Notes under the pieces: model-generated
The model's database searches: none
What the model was told of the DNA's origin: nothing
The model's input: only the letters and a program-made list of their open reading frames with translations
Translations under genes and position numbers: made by a program
Source: Pinus tabuliformis
Taxonomy: Eukaryota; Streptophyta; Pinopsida; Pinales; Pinaceae
Direction of reading: 5' to 3'
Assembly (NCBI GenBank): GCA_031772625.1
Contig: CM062818.1
Location: forward strand, 1,283,698,277-1,283,762,276
DNA length: 64,000 nt
Shown here: piece after piece, positions 22,613 through 34,300 of the stretch
Numbering within the stretch: position 1 is the stretch's first letter
How the letters are laid out: each line of letters begins with the position of its first letter

Positions 22613-24375
22613 ATTACCTCAACCTAAGATCAATGAGGGAACATGGATGTTATTACGAATTAAATAAATTTTATGATGCTTTGACACAAGTTACTTTTTC
22701 AATTTTTAAGAGTCAAGAAAAAGCTAAAGGTGACTCTAGTCTCCTTCGATTTTTAATGAGCCTGAAGTGACAAGTGCTTAGATGGACATTTTCTTTTAAG
22801 GAGTCGAAAAGGAACGAAAGTGACTACTTTGGAAATCTAGACAGAGGAATTACCAAACCAATCACAAAACTAAAATATACACCTTGGTGGTAAATTAAAG
22901 AGAAATTACCAAGGACTTTATGTATGACAGTCAATCTTCCCGAATGTTGTGTTCAGTGCATTGCGATCGATAGGGCGGTAGACACGGCTTCCTAAGGATA
23001 AAATATATTAGCCTATTGTGGTCTCCCAATATATACTCGACGGTACGGGGAGCACATGTCCGTACTGGAACTTGTCGTATCAAAGAGGAGGAATCACCCA
23101 ACCTTCAATGAAAATGATAGTTATCAGGCTTTCCGACGCCGGAATACGTCTCTAGCCTAGACTTCTAGATGTTATGCGTTAAGTTCCAAACCGTTTTTAT
23201 GTTCATTGAGGTCCATTTTATAGTTGATCTTTTTTAAGAAGTTTGCCTTTCAAGGTTCATTGCGTGATGTAGATGTAAAATTCCTAAATATGCAATCTAA
23301 AATGATAAACAGTCGTTTGTATTCTTTTAGCAATGAAAATCCTAGCTACTAAGGAAATAAAATTATGATTCTTTCAACGGAGAGCAGAGAGCACGCACTA
23401 AATGCACTTTTCCTAAATTATTTTCCGCATGCAGTCTAAATGAAAATGCACATGCATGTATTTTTTTTTCTGTTTCCTTAATGTGAGAATGCCAAAAATA
23501 AAACTAAGTATAGATTTGAACTACTTTTCTTCAAAGCGACACTTCAACAATTTATTTTCAAAACGAAAGGAAGACTAAGACGACACTTTCAATTTCGAAT
23601 GGAAAACTACTTTCGACACTTCAAATACTGATAATTCAAATCAAATACAATGGCAAAAGTACAATCAACTATCTAGAAGAGGAAGACTTTACGACACTCT
23701 TCTTTTCGACTCACAATGACAGTTGCGACACTTTTGAATCAAAAGACGATAGTTCGATTAAGCTAATACTTGCAAAGGAGGACTGTAAATGATGAAAAAT
23801 ACATAAAAACATTTAGAATTCCTGACCAATGGAGGTTGAATAATGTAAAGGAAGAAGGCTTCAATAATGATATACTGATCATATGCAACAAAACTACTGA
23901 ATATAGCTGGAAACAATGAAGAAAAAACCAAATTCCAGAGAGGGAAAAAGTTTCATTCAATCATTGCACCTGTCCTTAAGGGAAAGAGGGATGCATCTCA
24001 CCTGCAACACACAAGAGGTGCGATGCATCCAGACTGCTAGTTAGAGATAGTGTGATGGACCAGGGAACGAAACTAAGCTTGGTTTTCACTCAAAATTTGT
24101 AGCTAAGTTCAGTGATTTAGGCTGAACTATGATAGTCAGTAACAACAAAGTATAGGGGGTATGATCTTATGAGGCTATTGAGCTACCACCAGGGAACTTA
24201 GGATGTTTGCAAGTCATATGTTCAGTTCATAAACCAACCTGGAGATTGACTGAAGCATCGTTGATCTACTTTACACTTGCATAGCAAGTGCAGTTCGAAG
24301 GCTAGCTGGCTTAACTTTAGGCTTTGTCTGTAGTTTAGAAAGCAAACAACAGTAACAAACAAACAAACTATTCGC
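22613..24375 (-). other. T4 5' leader (noncoding)
   Basis: About 1.76 kb separate the PBS from the gag start on the minus strand. It is AT-rich with no long frame. A few more hairpin-type phrases (GAGTC...GACTC at about 22710-22735) lie near the gag end. The remainder shows nothing I recognise. Confidence 0.5.
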
Positions 24376-24393
24376 TCCCCAGTGGAGTCGCCA
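24376..24393 (-). other. T4 primer-binding site (Tat/Ogre type)
   Basis: On the minus strand the site reads TGGCGACTCCACTGGGGA, three bases from the 5' LTR. The same 18-mer with two differences stands at the same place in T6. Such sites are typical of Tat/Ogre elements and are usually assigned to tRNA-Arg; the tRNA identity is from memory. Confidence 0.85.
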
Positions 24394-24396
24394 TTT

Positions 24397-25443
24397 TGTT
24401 TCCGGGAAAACTAGTGTCGCTATTTGATCTGCTAGTCCCACTAAGACAGGTAGCTATCTTAGAAAAAAACAATTCAAAGAAACTTGTGTTTTCCTCTATG
24501 TATGATAGGTAAGAGAGAAGTAGAGAGCACCAACCTTAATCTTTCGCTTGGCTCCTTGCTTGTTTCCTCTCTCCTTTGATAGAGCTTGTCGTGCCTTTCT
24601 CACTTGTCCTGGTGCAAAGAACACCTGTAGAGGAAAAGCAACAAAATACCATCAAATCATAGAGATCTATAATAATATAAACAATGTAGAATCAGAAGTA
24701 CATTAACCGTACAATTTCTTTCACAAATACAAGATTCACAAGTACACAAGTATATGGAGGAAAACTCAAATAACTTTATTGATAGTAGAAGTAGAAGAGA
24801 GGATTACAACCCAGCTGTCTGATCTAGCATCATCCCCCCAGCATGAAAGCCCTCTTCATCTCATGAAAAGCAAGATCACCCAACAATACAATGTCTCAAA
24901 GAGAAACCAATAGCACTTCCTTACAAATTACAAAATTCTAGCCTTTAGATCTCTCAGTTGAGGGATCCATGTATAGATGTTTGTAGAGGGGTGAGTCAGC
25001 TTCTGCGTTTTTTATTAGTGTCATTTCACTGATAGTTCTTGGTTCCACTTGGAGATTTCATGATCTCTTGCTCATCCCTGGGCGAATTCAGATAGGCAAG
25101 TGTCATATGAGAAGTTTCTAGAAGGTTCTCTGGGTTTCCACTTAGAAAACTGTCTCTACCATTTGTCTACTCTCACCCATCACACCCTATAGAAGGCTCT
25201 TTCAGTATGCATCACACTTGGCCAGTGTTATAGTTAGTATGCATCGCACCCTTAGCACTGAGTAGTCTGTATGGTCTAGTTTTGACTAGTTCTGAGTGGT
25301 TTTTCAGGGAGAACTTCTGGGAAATGATGTAATTAGCTCACCTTGATCCTTTAGGGTTTGAAACAACACTTTTAGGGTTTTAAGAGACCTTGGTTTATCG
25401 ACATATGTGATTGGGATTGCAGTGCCCAAATATTCCTATAACA
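24397..25443 (-). repeat. T4 5' LTR (1047 bp)
   Basis: It starts TGTTTCCGGGAAAACTAG and ends CCTATAACA, followed by TTGCC. It is the better preserved terminus, with TG intact. No strong TATA box was identified on the minus strand. Confidence 0.92.
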
Positions 25444-26595
25444 TTGCCAGAACCTAACAAGGTTTTAATATCGTTGTATAAACCCTCATTGCGTCCATTT
25501 TTGGAATTAACAGCCACGCTTGTTTGCACGTGATATGTGTCCGATTGCCATTTTGGATGGTCTGATCCTTCGGAACTGTAAGCTATTTTTAATGAGTTCA
25601 TCGGGTTTGCCAGCTGAGACAACTTGCTCGCAAGTTTCTGAGTGATCACCGTAGATCTTCTCCCATCAGACGGTTGTCGCGTCACTCGATCACCAACTCG
25701 CTTGGCCGATCTTTATCGTCAATCTGCTTCTACTTGATCTAACGAATATCACGCAATCTCGCGCTCCAACTAGCACCACGATTAATATTCCAAAAGCACC
25801 CGAGAACATTTATTTTTCTATTGCTACGTGTCAACCACTAAGGTCAATCGTGTAGAATTCAGAAATACAGCTTCCCACCTTTAGGCCATGCGAGAAACTA
25901 CTTACCACTAGCCGAATACCACCCATGTGCTTAAATCAAAACATAAAGGAACTCTGCTTAATAAAGGGTTAGAACTTAATATCCATTGATCTGGACGATC
26001 CGACGGTTTTGATTGAAATGGATTCCTCGTTCGCTTTTGGTGGAATTACGTTATAACACAGATTTACCCTGCCAAACTCTATTTAAGGTGAAGTTCATAG
26101 AACTTCGTCCTTTACATCCACACACGCATAATTCACAACTTATAGTAAATAACAATACTTAAACCATACACAGACACACCAAACTCGGATAACATGAAAA
26201 TGTACAATAACACGTATATTTCCATTATATACATAATTTGATTATAGACTAAGGCCTCATGGCCTGAACAACAAATTACCCCTGTGGCTATATTGTATCC
26301 TCCCTTATCTATTTCACACAACACAGACTCTCTTTATATAGGAAATTACAAAGGCGTGGATTATCCAGGATCCACAATTTCCTCCCATAATCGCTTAATC
26401 AAATCCCCTAAATCTCTCTATATGAATACATGGTAGATAATTACATTTAATCAAGTCTTCTAGAGACTTATCAATTCCATCAATTTAGCCCTGTTTTACC
26501 AGAAGTTGCCCCAATCTACAAAGATTGTCCACGTTTCCCCTTTCACAACTCAAAATTTCAATTTTAATTAAGGGTGGTCAGATGCTCTTGCATCA
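25444..26595 (-). repeat. T3 3' LTR, second fragment
   Basis: It begins with the duplicated TTGCC and continues the T3 LTR (cagaacctaacaagg...) to the end GCATCA at 26595. It aligns with 27255-28404 over its whole length with frequent C/T and A/G differences (roughly a tenth of sites by eye). Confidence 0.88.
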
Positions 26596-26967
26596 GACTC
26601 TCGAGGTACAAAAATTTATGACCTCCTGGTCATATGCTTCTCCATCCCTTAGTAATTCTACCCACATCCTTTGTGGAATTTCCTTTATGATCTTTCTGTG
26701 AGCTGCAACAAAACCTCTGCAGTAACAAGTCCTCCTTTATACACAATACCTCACCAAGCTTCTCTCCTCTGAGCTTAGTCTTTTGGCATCTCTCTGGTTC
26801 TCTCTTCTTTGGAGCCATATGAGCACTCCTTGCTCTAGGTTACTGCAATATTCTCACCTTCTTTTGCCACTATCTATACAACAAGAATAAGACCACAAAC
26901 TATCTAATATTCAACATGACTGTACCTCCTTCTGAATGCAGAATCTTCTTCTTCTCTGATACCAAAA
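26596..26967 (-). pseudogene. T3 interior: 62-codon gag-start remnant
   Basis: The whole interior is about 372 bp. On the minus strand, after the PBS and about 130 bp of leader, an ATG at 26818 opens 62 codons (MAPKKREPERCQKTKLRGEK...) to 26630. The peptide is basic and has no recognisable domain. It may be the remnant of a gag N-terminus left after deletion of the rest. The 3' end before the LTR (GTACCTCGAGAGTC) is only a weak purine tract. Confidence 0.5.
26954..26964 (-). other. T3 primer-binding site, tRNA-iMet type
   Basis: On the minus strand TGGTATCAGAG stands three bases from the end of the right LTR, which identifies 26968-28404 as the 5' LTR. Confidence 0.85.
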
Positions 26968-28404
26968 TGATGATAGCTCAGCTACTTTGATACAACAAAG
27001 TTGCATCTTTACATTTTCCATGTGTGGATTTGTGGGTTATGGCCCCACATATATATATTAGAAGCCTTCAAATTAACGGAATTCAACAAAACCCGACCAA
27101 TCACTGTCGGTCCTTCGTTGAATGTTTATGGCTGGAACCCAAATAAAAGTTAACCCTCTTTGATAACATATCAGGTCCACTAGAAATGTTAACCCAGGCG
27201 CACATTCGAGCGCGATTACCATCCGATCAATCAACCAACGGACGGTCTTGATTGCCGGAACCCAACGAGGTTTTAATCCCGTTGTATAAACCCTCATCGC
27301 GTCCATTTTTGGAATTAACGGTTGCTCTTGTTTGCACACAATATGCGTCCGATCACCATTAAATGGACAGTCCGATCCTTCAGAACTGTAAAATCTTTTT
27401 AATGAGTTCATCGGGTTCGCTAACTGAGATAAATTGCTCGCAAGTTTCCACGCGATCACCATAGATCTTCTCTCATTAGATGGTTGTCACATCACATGAA
27501 CACTAACTCGCTTGGTTGATATCTACTGTTGATCTACTTCTACTTGATCTAACGGATATCGTGCAATCTCGTGCTCCAACTAGCACGGCGATTAATATTC
27601 CGAAAGCATGCGAGAAAAGTTGTTTTTCTGTGCTACGTGTCAACCGCTGAGGTCAATCGCGTAGAATTCAGAAATACAACTTCCCACCTTTAGGCCGTGA
27701 AAGAAAATTCTTACCACTAGCCAAATACCACCCACCTTCTTAAATCAAAACTTAAAGGAACTTGGCTTAATAAAGGATTAGCGCTTAATATCTGTCGATC
27801 TGGTCGATCCGACAGTTTCAATTGAAATGGATTCCTCGTTCGCTTTTGGTGGAATTATGTTATAACAAAGATTTACCCTGCCATACTCTGTTTAAGGTGA
27901 AGTTCATAGAACTTCATCCTTTACACCCGCACACACATAATTCATAACTTATAGTAAAGAAAAATACTTAAACCATACACAGACACATCAAACTCGGATA
28001 AAACGCAGATGTAAAATAACGTGTATATTTCCATTATATACGTAATTTGATTACAGACTAAGGCCTCACGGCCCAAACCACAAATTACCCCTGTGGCTAC
28101 ATTGTATCCTCCCTTATCTATTTCACACAACACAGACTCTCTTTATATAGGAAATTACAAAGGCGTGGATCATCTAGGATCCACGATTTCCTCCTACAAT
28201 CTCTTAGTCAAATCCCCTAAATCACTCTATATGCATACATGGTAGATAATTACATTTAATCAAGTTTTCTAGAGACTTATCAATTCCATCAATTTAGCCC
28301 TATTTTACCAAAATTTTCCCCGGTTTACAAAGATTGTCCACGTTTCCCCTTTCACAGCTCAAAATTTCAATTTTGATTAAGGGTGGTTAGATGCTCCTGC
28401 ATCA
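26968..28404 (-). repeat. T3 5' LTR (1437 bp)
   Basis: It starts TGATGATAGCTC and ends CTCCTGCATCA, followed by GAGTT. A TATA box, TATATAAA on the minus strand (28142-28149), lies where an LTR promoter would be. The LTR contains the 'gatccgacagttt' phrase near 27808, related to the hairpin half at 2436. Confidence 0.9.
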
Positions 28405-28409
28405 GAGTT

Positions 28410-30420
28410 CAATTTAATTGGGTGCACTACCTCTACAGTGCGTTCCTCGTGAACTGCCGCAAGGTGTAGGATCTCAGCAAGCCATTCCACTATGCATCGC
28501 TCTTGCTATCCATAGTGGTGGTAGCATGGGAGCTACCCGAAGACAGTTAGTTTCCTCTGGTCACATCGGACCTACTAGAGGCAATGAAGTACGCTTCGTT
28601 GTGGGCGACTAAGGATCCTTAGGGGATAAAGGATAACAAGATATTTTGAATCTTGATGGAGATGAACGTGCATATGGCCATCAACTACAAGCCACGGTTG
28701 TCGCCTACCAATTTTGACATATTGCAGGAGTACATGGAATTCAAGGCTGACTTCCACCACGTCTCAATATGGGCACGAAAGGACCCCGAGTAGAAGTGGC
28801 ATGACTTTCCCTACTTGGAAATAGATGACACGATCGATGCCATCCTTGACCACTGGCCGGTAGAGTGGCGCACTGCCTCGAACTTGGCTGCAGGATCGAG
28901 CAAGTCTGCCGTGTAGCACAAGAAGGAAGAGGACAAACTGAAGATGGAACAATTGGCCATGAAAAGGAGAAAGGAGGCTGACAACAAGGCTAAGGCAGAG
29001 CATGCTGCCGTGCAGGAGACAGGTGGACATGTATGAGAAGAGGAGCGCAGCTCTGACGGAGGTCATAAGTTGCCTTCACCAGAAACAGAGGAAGAAAGGG
29101 ATGAACAGACAAAACAAGGAGGAGCAGACCTAGAGACGACTCCGTTCCATATCAAGTGCACCAAAGGACCAGAACAAGTAGGGTCGCAGAAGAAGTCCAA
29201 GGCTAGAAAGGCATCTCTAGATCTAATCACCCTAATATAAGGGGATTTGAATGATATAGGGGATGCAGTGCAAGATGCCACTGCGAAACTGCTACAACAG
29301 TTCAAGCAGTAGCAGCAGCAGGCATTGGGGGATATTTAGACGGGTCTGCATGAGCTGCAAATCCATGCATCATAGATTCAAACTCGCGCGATGTCCACCA
29401 GTTACGCCCTTAGCACCTTAGAAGCCACAGGGATGTTGCGCGCAAGGGACACCTGAGCCATAATGCTACCAGATGAAGCATTGATGATAGAGACTAAAGC
29501 TGACAGGCCCGCTGTTAGCGCGCTCAAGGGAGTAGGACTTAACTTGGTAGTGCTTCCTAGCGAGGTGCTTCACCTTCTACAGAATGGTGTGATTGTGGAA
29601 CTTCGGGCCTGCGAACAATGATCTTTACAGGTGATCAGTGAGTAAAATGTCAACAATGCTCAAATGGATGTGTAGAGAGACTCCGTTGTTAACCTTGTGA
29701 CAGACCTAACATACAAGAATTAGTGCATAATCAAGGTTGTGGATGAGGCATGCAAAACTGTCTCGGAGCTGGCCATTCCTGAGGCTGAGCCAGTAGATGT
29801 GCGGGTTCGGAAACTCGCTGCGGGAGTGTGTGACACATGGACAGAGTTGGAAAAGGTTTAGCTGGAGCTGAACCTCAAAATTGTAGAATTGCAGTTCAAG
29901 GCCCAGAATTTGACTCCACCACAAGTCAGGGAGCAATGCGCGATTGCCGTGATAGATGCGATAGTAGGAGTAGCGAGTGCAGTGACAGAATGCACGCCAC
30001 TTTTTGAGAAATTGTTCGATGTAATCACCAGCTTGCAAGAAGATCCCAATGTGCAGAGGCTGAAGATAGAAGCACGGGAACTAAGCAGTGCTATGATGAG
30101 GTTAAAGCGATAGCACGCACTGTCACCATCACACAGAGACTCGTGAAGCTGCAAGAGGCCAAGGCATTTAAAGAATAGGTCGATATAACTCAGCATAAGG
30201 ACATTGTGTTGAAGGCCCGCTTGAAACCTTGGTTGGACGAGGCCTACTTGATCACGACCTCCATTGAAGGCAAGCTAGCTAGTCTACACGAGACTTAGCA
30301 GAAGCTCTAGGTTGATACCGTAGGGGCAACAACCAAGCAGTTGCTCGAGGAGATGAAGCAGGTGGCTGTGTAGTGCACCGTCGAGGTAGCAGTTGTCCAG
30401 GTTGAGTTGGGAGGTATTTG
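28410..30420 (+). pseudogene. T1 third frame, 3' half (coiled-coil tail)
   Basis: With T3 and one GAGTT removed, the reading crosses from 16105 into 28410 without changing frame and continues for more than 560 codons before a shift near 30095, then to about 30420. Visible stretches include SAFLVNCRKV, YASLLLSIVVVAWELPEDS, WILMEMN-like and PVEWRTASNLAAGSS. These are followed by a long charged, helical, glutamine-rich tail (KLKMEQLAMKRRKEADNKAK; ARELSSAMMRLKR) that looks coiled-coil. Of about 21 in-frame stops I counted, about 15 are TAG, mostly where glutamine fits. No function is recognised and no membrane segment is clear. Confidence 0.6.
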
Positions 30421-30483
30421 CTACAAGATATCTATGCCAACAAAGTGACTCGAGGGCGAGTTACCATGTTTGTGTTGGGGGCT

Positions 30484-31020
30484 TGTTGGGAATGAGTTCC
30501 CCTAAGAGTCAGTTTTGGGGCTAAAAGCCTATGTTTTGGGGCGAAAAGCCCAAATTTTCTATAAACAATGTAAAGTCTCCAGATTTTGTGGTCACGGAGT
30601 GTGAATATGTCAAGAGTCATTAAGGGTTTTCTTCCCTTGTTTTGTAAAGAATCATGTTGGCTGTAAAGATCCACCCATGGTTGGTGGACCATGGGATTGT
30701 ATAAAAAGAAGCTAAGTAAGTTCGTTCTAAGAGAGTAGTAAGAAAGAAGGAGAGTTCTAAGTACTTTGGGTCATAGGAGATCTAAGAGAGAGAGTCTTAC
30801 TGTAGGTATAGGCTCTGCAACTAAGTTCGCAGAGGCCTAGGGTAGAAGTTAGCAGCTGAGTGCACGGACCCTTGCATATATGTGTGCAGAGCGGATAGAG
30901 TTTGTACTGGGAAATTGAATCATCAGTAAAGAGAAGTATTATGAAATTACTGTGTATTTTGTCTCTGATTATTGTATCCGATTATGCTATGTTAAGTTCC
31001 GGGTTTACATTATAATGCTA
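30484..31020 (+). repeat. Candidate T1 3' LTR (right edge not found)
   Basis: A G-rich tract (tgttgggggct) ends at 30483 and is followed by TGTTGGGAATGAG, a plausible LTR start. A TATAAAAA at 30700-30707 and a purine-rich transcribed-looking region follow. The right end is uncertain, and the matching 5' copy was not found in the window. Confidence 0.45.
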
Positions 31021-31250
31021 ATTTGATGGTGAATGTATCTATTTCTATTTTTTATTTGAACACAAGAATATATGTTTATGTGAAGATAACCTTAATTGAA
31101 TGGTAAAATTGGTGAACACTTAAGGTAATTCAGGAACTTGTAACCGTACGTAGTTACAGAGGCACGTAAGTGCCTGGATCGCTGGTTAGGGCTGTGCGAA
31201 GGTTAGTCGTATACATTCGTGAAGGTTCTGAAGGTCGAAGAAGAAGGAAC

Positions 31251-31277
31251 ATCGATAAGCCCTAAGGGCTTATCGAT
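31251..31277. repeat. 27-nt perfect palindrome
   Basis: ATCGATAAGCCCT (31251-31263), a single A, then AGGGCTTATCGAT (31265-31277). The arms are 13 bp each and fully complementary. It could extrude as a hairpin in DNA or RNA. Confidence 0.8.
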
Positions 31278-33195
31278 CTGCACAAAGATACGGGTTAGGA
31301 TATAAGATCAACATCACGACCATCTCAGGGTGCAGAAACTAGGTTCCTTCATCCCCCCATATTGCTTTGGGTGAGACTTCAGTCCACGCTGCGTGGATTG
31401 ATGCCGAAAGGGCCAGTAGTGCCGGGATTTGCTTGGCTTCTTAACACTGAACCTGGGTTAGGGCCCATCAAGCCAACAGTCTCCAATCTCTTTCTAGCTT
31501 TTGTCGAAGGCCTAAAAATGGGAAAAAGGCATGGGAGTCAAGTTGAGGGCTTGTCCTAGGATCAAAATATCATTTATGCTCAAAATAAGTTTCCTATAGT
31601 TTTAACAGGGTTTCCTGTAGGTTTGACAGGAATTACTACAGGATGTCCTAGTTCTAATGGCAGTTTGAAGGTTTTAGAGATGTCCAAATGGTAGAACAAG
31701 GTAGCAAAAGGTTGATAAGGATATGAAAGACCTTGCTAAATTGAAAAATATTCAAGAACCCATCTTGAATAAGGGTAAGAAAGAAAGTTAATGGTCTTAA
31801 GAAATGATGATTTTCTTTGCACAAATATGTTTTTGGGCTTGCCCTTGTAGAACTTACAACCAAGAGAGAGGCCACTAGGGCCATGGATGAGGCACAATGA
31901 GGTCACTAAGTTTCTCAGAGGATGAGCAACACTTTCAGCAAGGGGGTATGATGGGCCTCTAAATTAGACAAAATTAAGGCCCATGCCTCTAAATTAAACA
32001 TTAATTTAAGGACTATGACCATCCTTCAGCACATCAAACCCCTCTTTCTACATTAGATAATGTATTTTTAACTTTAATATATTCATTAGGAATGTTTATG
32101 AATAATTATATATTTTTGCCTAATATTATTTATTTTTGTGGAACATTATGAGAATATTGGGTAGATTATGAAGCTTTGGAGGAGGAGATAATTTAGGGAC
32201 TTGCTCCCTATTAGAGGAGGATCACAAGTAAATAATAAATCGAAAAGATACTATGAATTATGGCACAGATTTTGGAACTCCAATGATTGAGAAAATCTAG
32301 GAATGTGTTCCCTGCCATTTAATGCAAATTCCTAGTATTGGGGACCATATCCACTAATTAAGGGATTTTGGTGGGGAAATCTTCCTCCTTTAATGGGTAG
32401 ATTTTTATTAGTTTTCTTGTGGAGATAACTCATTTTTTTGCAGCTCCATTGTATTTTCTTGCAGGGATGTAATTGTATTGATGAAAATAATGAATATTGG
32501 TGTCATGTTCAGCTTCTAAATCTTGTTCTCCTCCACAAGTCTCTGATTTTCCTTGTGCTTGGCCATCCCAGGAGCCTCAGAGCTCTTTTGTATCATTTTC
32601 TTTCATTCTTTTCACTTCTTATTCACATGCATCTCTTGTTTTTATTTATTTCTACTTCTGCATTTAGTATTAATGATTTCTTGTTGTAGGATTGAGTTAA
32701 ATGGTTAATGTAAGTTCTTTTGCAGGATCACAAGCATAATTTCATCCTTGGAAAATATTTGGAAGGTCATAATAATCATTGAGCTACTTGGATTAGCTTT
32801 CTTATTCCCAAATCTAGATTTCTGGAACTCCTTTGTGGCAAAGAACAATAAATTTCTGCTATTTTTTAGAGCATACTAACGAGATTCAATCGAGTTGGTT
32901 CCACTTTCATTAGATCAAAAAAATGTTTTAGTTCATAAAAAAATTACCCCATTGCATTTGCACTTGATTAGGTTAGGCATTTTATATATTTACTAGCTCA
33001 CTAGTCCTTGAATTTCTAGATTTTTGACTAGTAATGTTTTTCTATTTTTTAGCATGGGTTAACAGAGGTCTTTTTGAGTGATTCCACTTGGAATAGGGAC
33101 AAAAGAAATCCTAGTCAATAAAAATAAATTCCCTTCCATTTTTTATTTCATTTTCTTGGTTATTCGATGAATTATAATTTCGTTTAGTAAATCTG

Positions 33196-34300
33196 TAACA
33201 TCTAGTAGTAAATCTGGGGATCTTGTAGGAAATCTTGTAGCATCTTGTAGGAAATCCTGTTTTGAGCCTAGATTGAGAAAAATAGTCATTGAAGTTTGGA
33301 TTAGGCCTCTAATTGACCTCCATGCCATAAATACCATTTTAACCCTCTTTCTCCACACTTGTCTCCCCTGCCAAAGATCAAGGAAAGATTAGCATTTGCA
33401 TTTATAAAGCAAAAAGATTTAAAAAATGAGTTCTTTGATATTTACACATGCACACAACAGTTAGTACTCTCTAGATCAGATTTCATGCTCAGTTAGTTTA
33501 AATCATCACATGTGATAAATAGGGTTAAGCTAGGTTTCTTTTACATTTAGTTCATGATATTTATGCAATTAGAATATGTTTCTTTCCTTGTACTTTCTTT
33601 CTTACAATAAGTTAAGGTTCCATTTCGAACATTTCATTTTCTGCAATTAGTTTAGGATTTGACTTTAGTACATGCACTCCATTACATCATGACAACAAAG
33701 GAAGGACACATTGTATGTTGCACATATAGTGCCGATACCTCTTAAGTTTGTACGAACCTTGGGTTGATAATTAAAGTCAGTAGCCTTGGGAGTTGCAACA
33801 TTCTGGTTGTAATACTAAGGCTCATCACCATCCTAGCCTCATCCATCTATGATTATCACTTTTTCCACTAAGTCCCTTCACCAAATTCATCATTCCATAA
33901 GAATACTTCTCCAAGCTTGTTGAGCAAATCCAACCATCTCACAAACTCTATTTTGAGCTTTGAAGGAGTCTTAGGCACTCCCTTGCCTCATTTCTCCCAC
34001 CATTCACCTTCCCTAAGCCCTACACCACCTTCCAAATCCATCCTCTTTCTCTCGTCTATATCCTGTAGAAGAATTAGGACATCATGTAGGAGGCATTAGG
34101 ACATCTTGTAGGTTGACCTGTAGTGGCCTGTTTTGAGGCCGAATTGTGGAAAAAGCACCTAGGATGATAGGGTAAGACCCCTACTTGCCTCCCAAGCCAT
34201 ATGACCATTCACCATCATCCCTAATCCACCTGCCACATCACGAAGAGAAGTTAGCATTCACATTTTCACACAAAAAGACAAAAAGGAAAAATAATTATTT
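33196..34300. repeat. Diverged direct repeat pair (~860 bp apart)
   Basis: The segment 33196-33420 (cttgtaggaaatc...cctgttttgagcc...ttagcatttgcattt) and the segment 34055-34300 (cttgtaggttgacc...cctgttttgaggcc...ttagcattcacattt) share the same order of phrases with many substitutions. Similarity seems to continue for about 200 bp on the right side. They may be remnants of LTRs or of an old tandem duplication. Confidence 0.5.

Larger units (their letters stand above)
16395..25443 (-). mobile_element. T4: non-autonomous gag-protease element (Tat/Ogre-like), inside T3's LTR
   Basis: A 9.05-kb element with LTRs of 1046 and 1047 bp, ends TGTT...AACA (the left copy now reads TATT), and target duplication TTGCC (16390-16394 and 25444-25448). 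The PBS beside the right LTR places it on the minus strand. The interior codes only a broken gag-protease frame; no RT, RNase H or integrase motif is present. The 3' region holds hairpin repeats and a solo LTR of the same family. In the first 150 bp the LTRs differ by roughly 5%. T6 is a better preserved relative. Confidence 0.9.
16106..28404 (-). mobile_element. T3: long-LTR element with almost no interior, split by T4
   Basis: Ends are TGATG and CATCA, flanked by a perfect 5-bp duplication GAGTT (16101-16105 and 28405-28409). The right LTR is 26968-28404. The left LTR is 16106-16394 plus 25449-26595, split by T4. Only 372 bp (26596-26967) separate the LTRs. A PBS (TGGTATCAGAG on the minus strand) next to the right LTR orients the element on the minus strand. 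It cannot encode its own enzymes, so it must have moved with help from an autonomous relative (LARD/TRIM-like). Confidence 0.9.
3541..30483 (+). mobile_element. T1: old Ty3/gypsy element with a third ORF, split by T2 and T3
   Basis: On the plus strand the order is gag, protease, gag-like segments, RT, RNase H, integrase, third frame and a candidate 3' LTR. Removing T2 (6747-12613) and T3 (16106-28404) with one copy of each target duplication leaves about 8.8 kb of interior. Many in-frame stops and some frameshifts make it non-functional. The 5' LTR and PBS were not found. Linking the third frame to the pol part is inference from continuity and strand. A purine run followed by TG at 14763 could instead mark an LTR edge and separate them. 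Confidence 0.65.

Noticed and set aside
14879-30420. Envelope gene in the T1 third frame
   Set aside because: No signal peptide, clear transmembrane segment or glycoprotein features; the tail is charged and coiled-coil-like.
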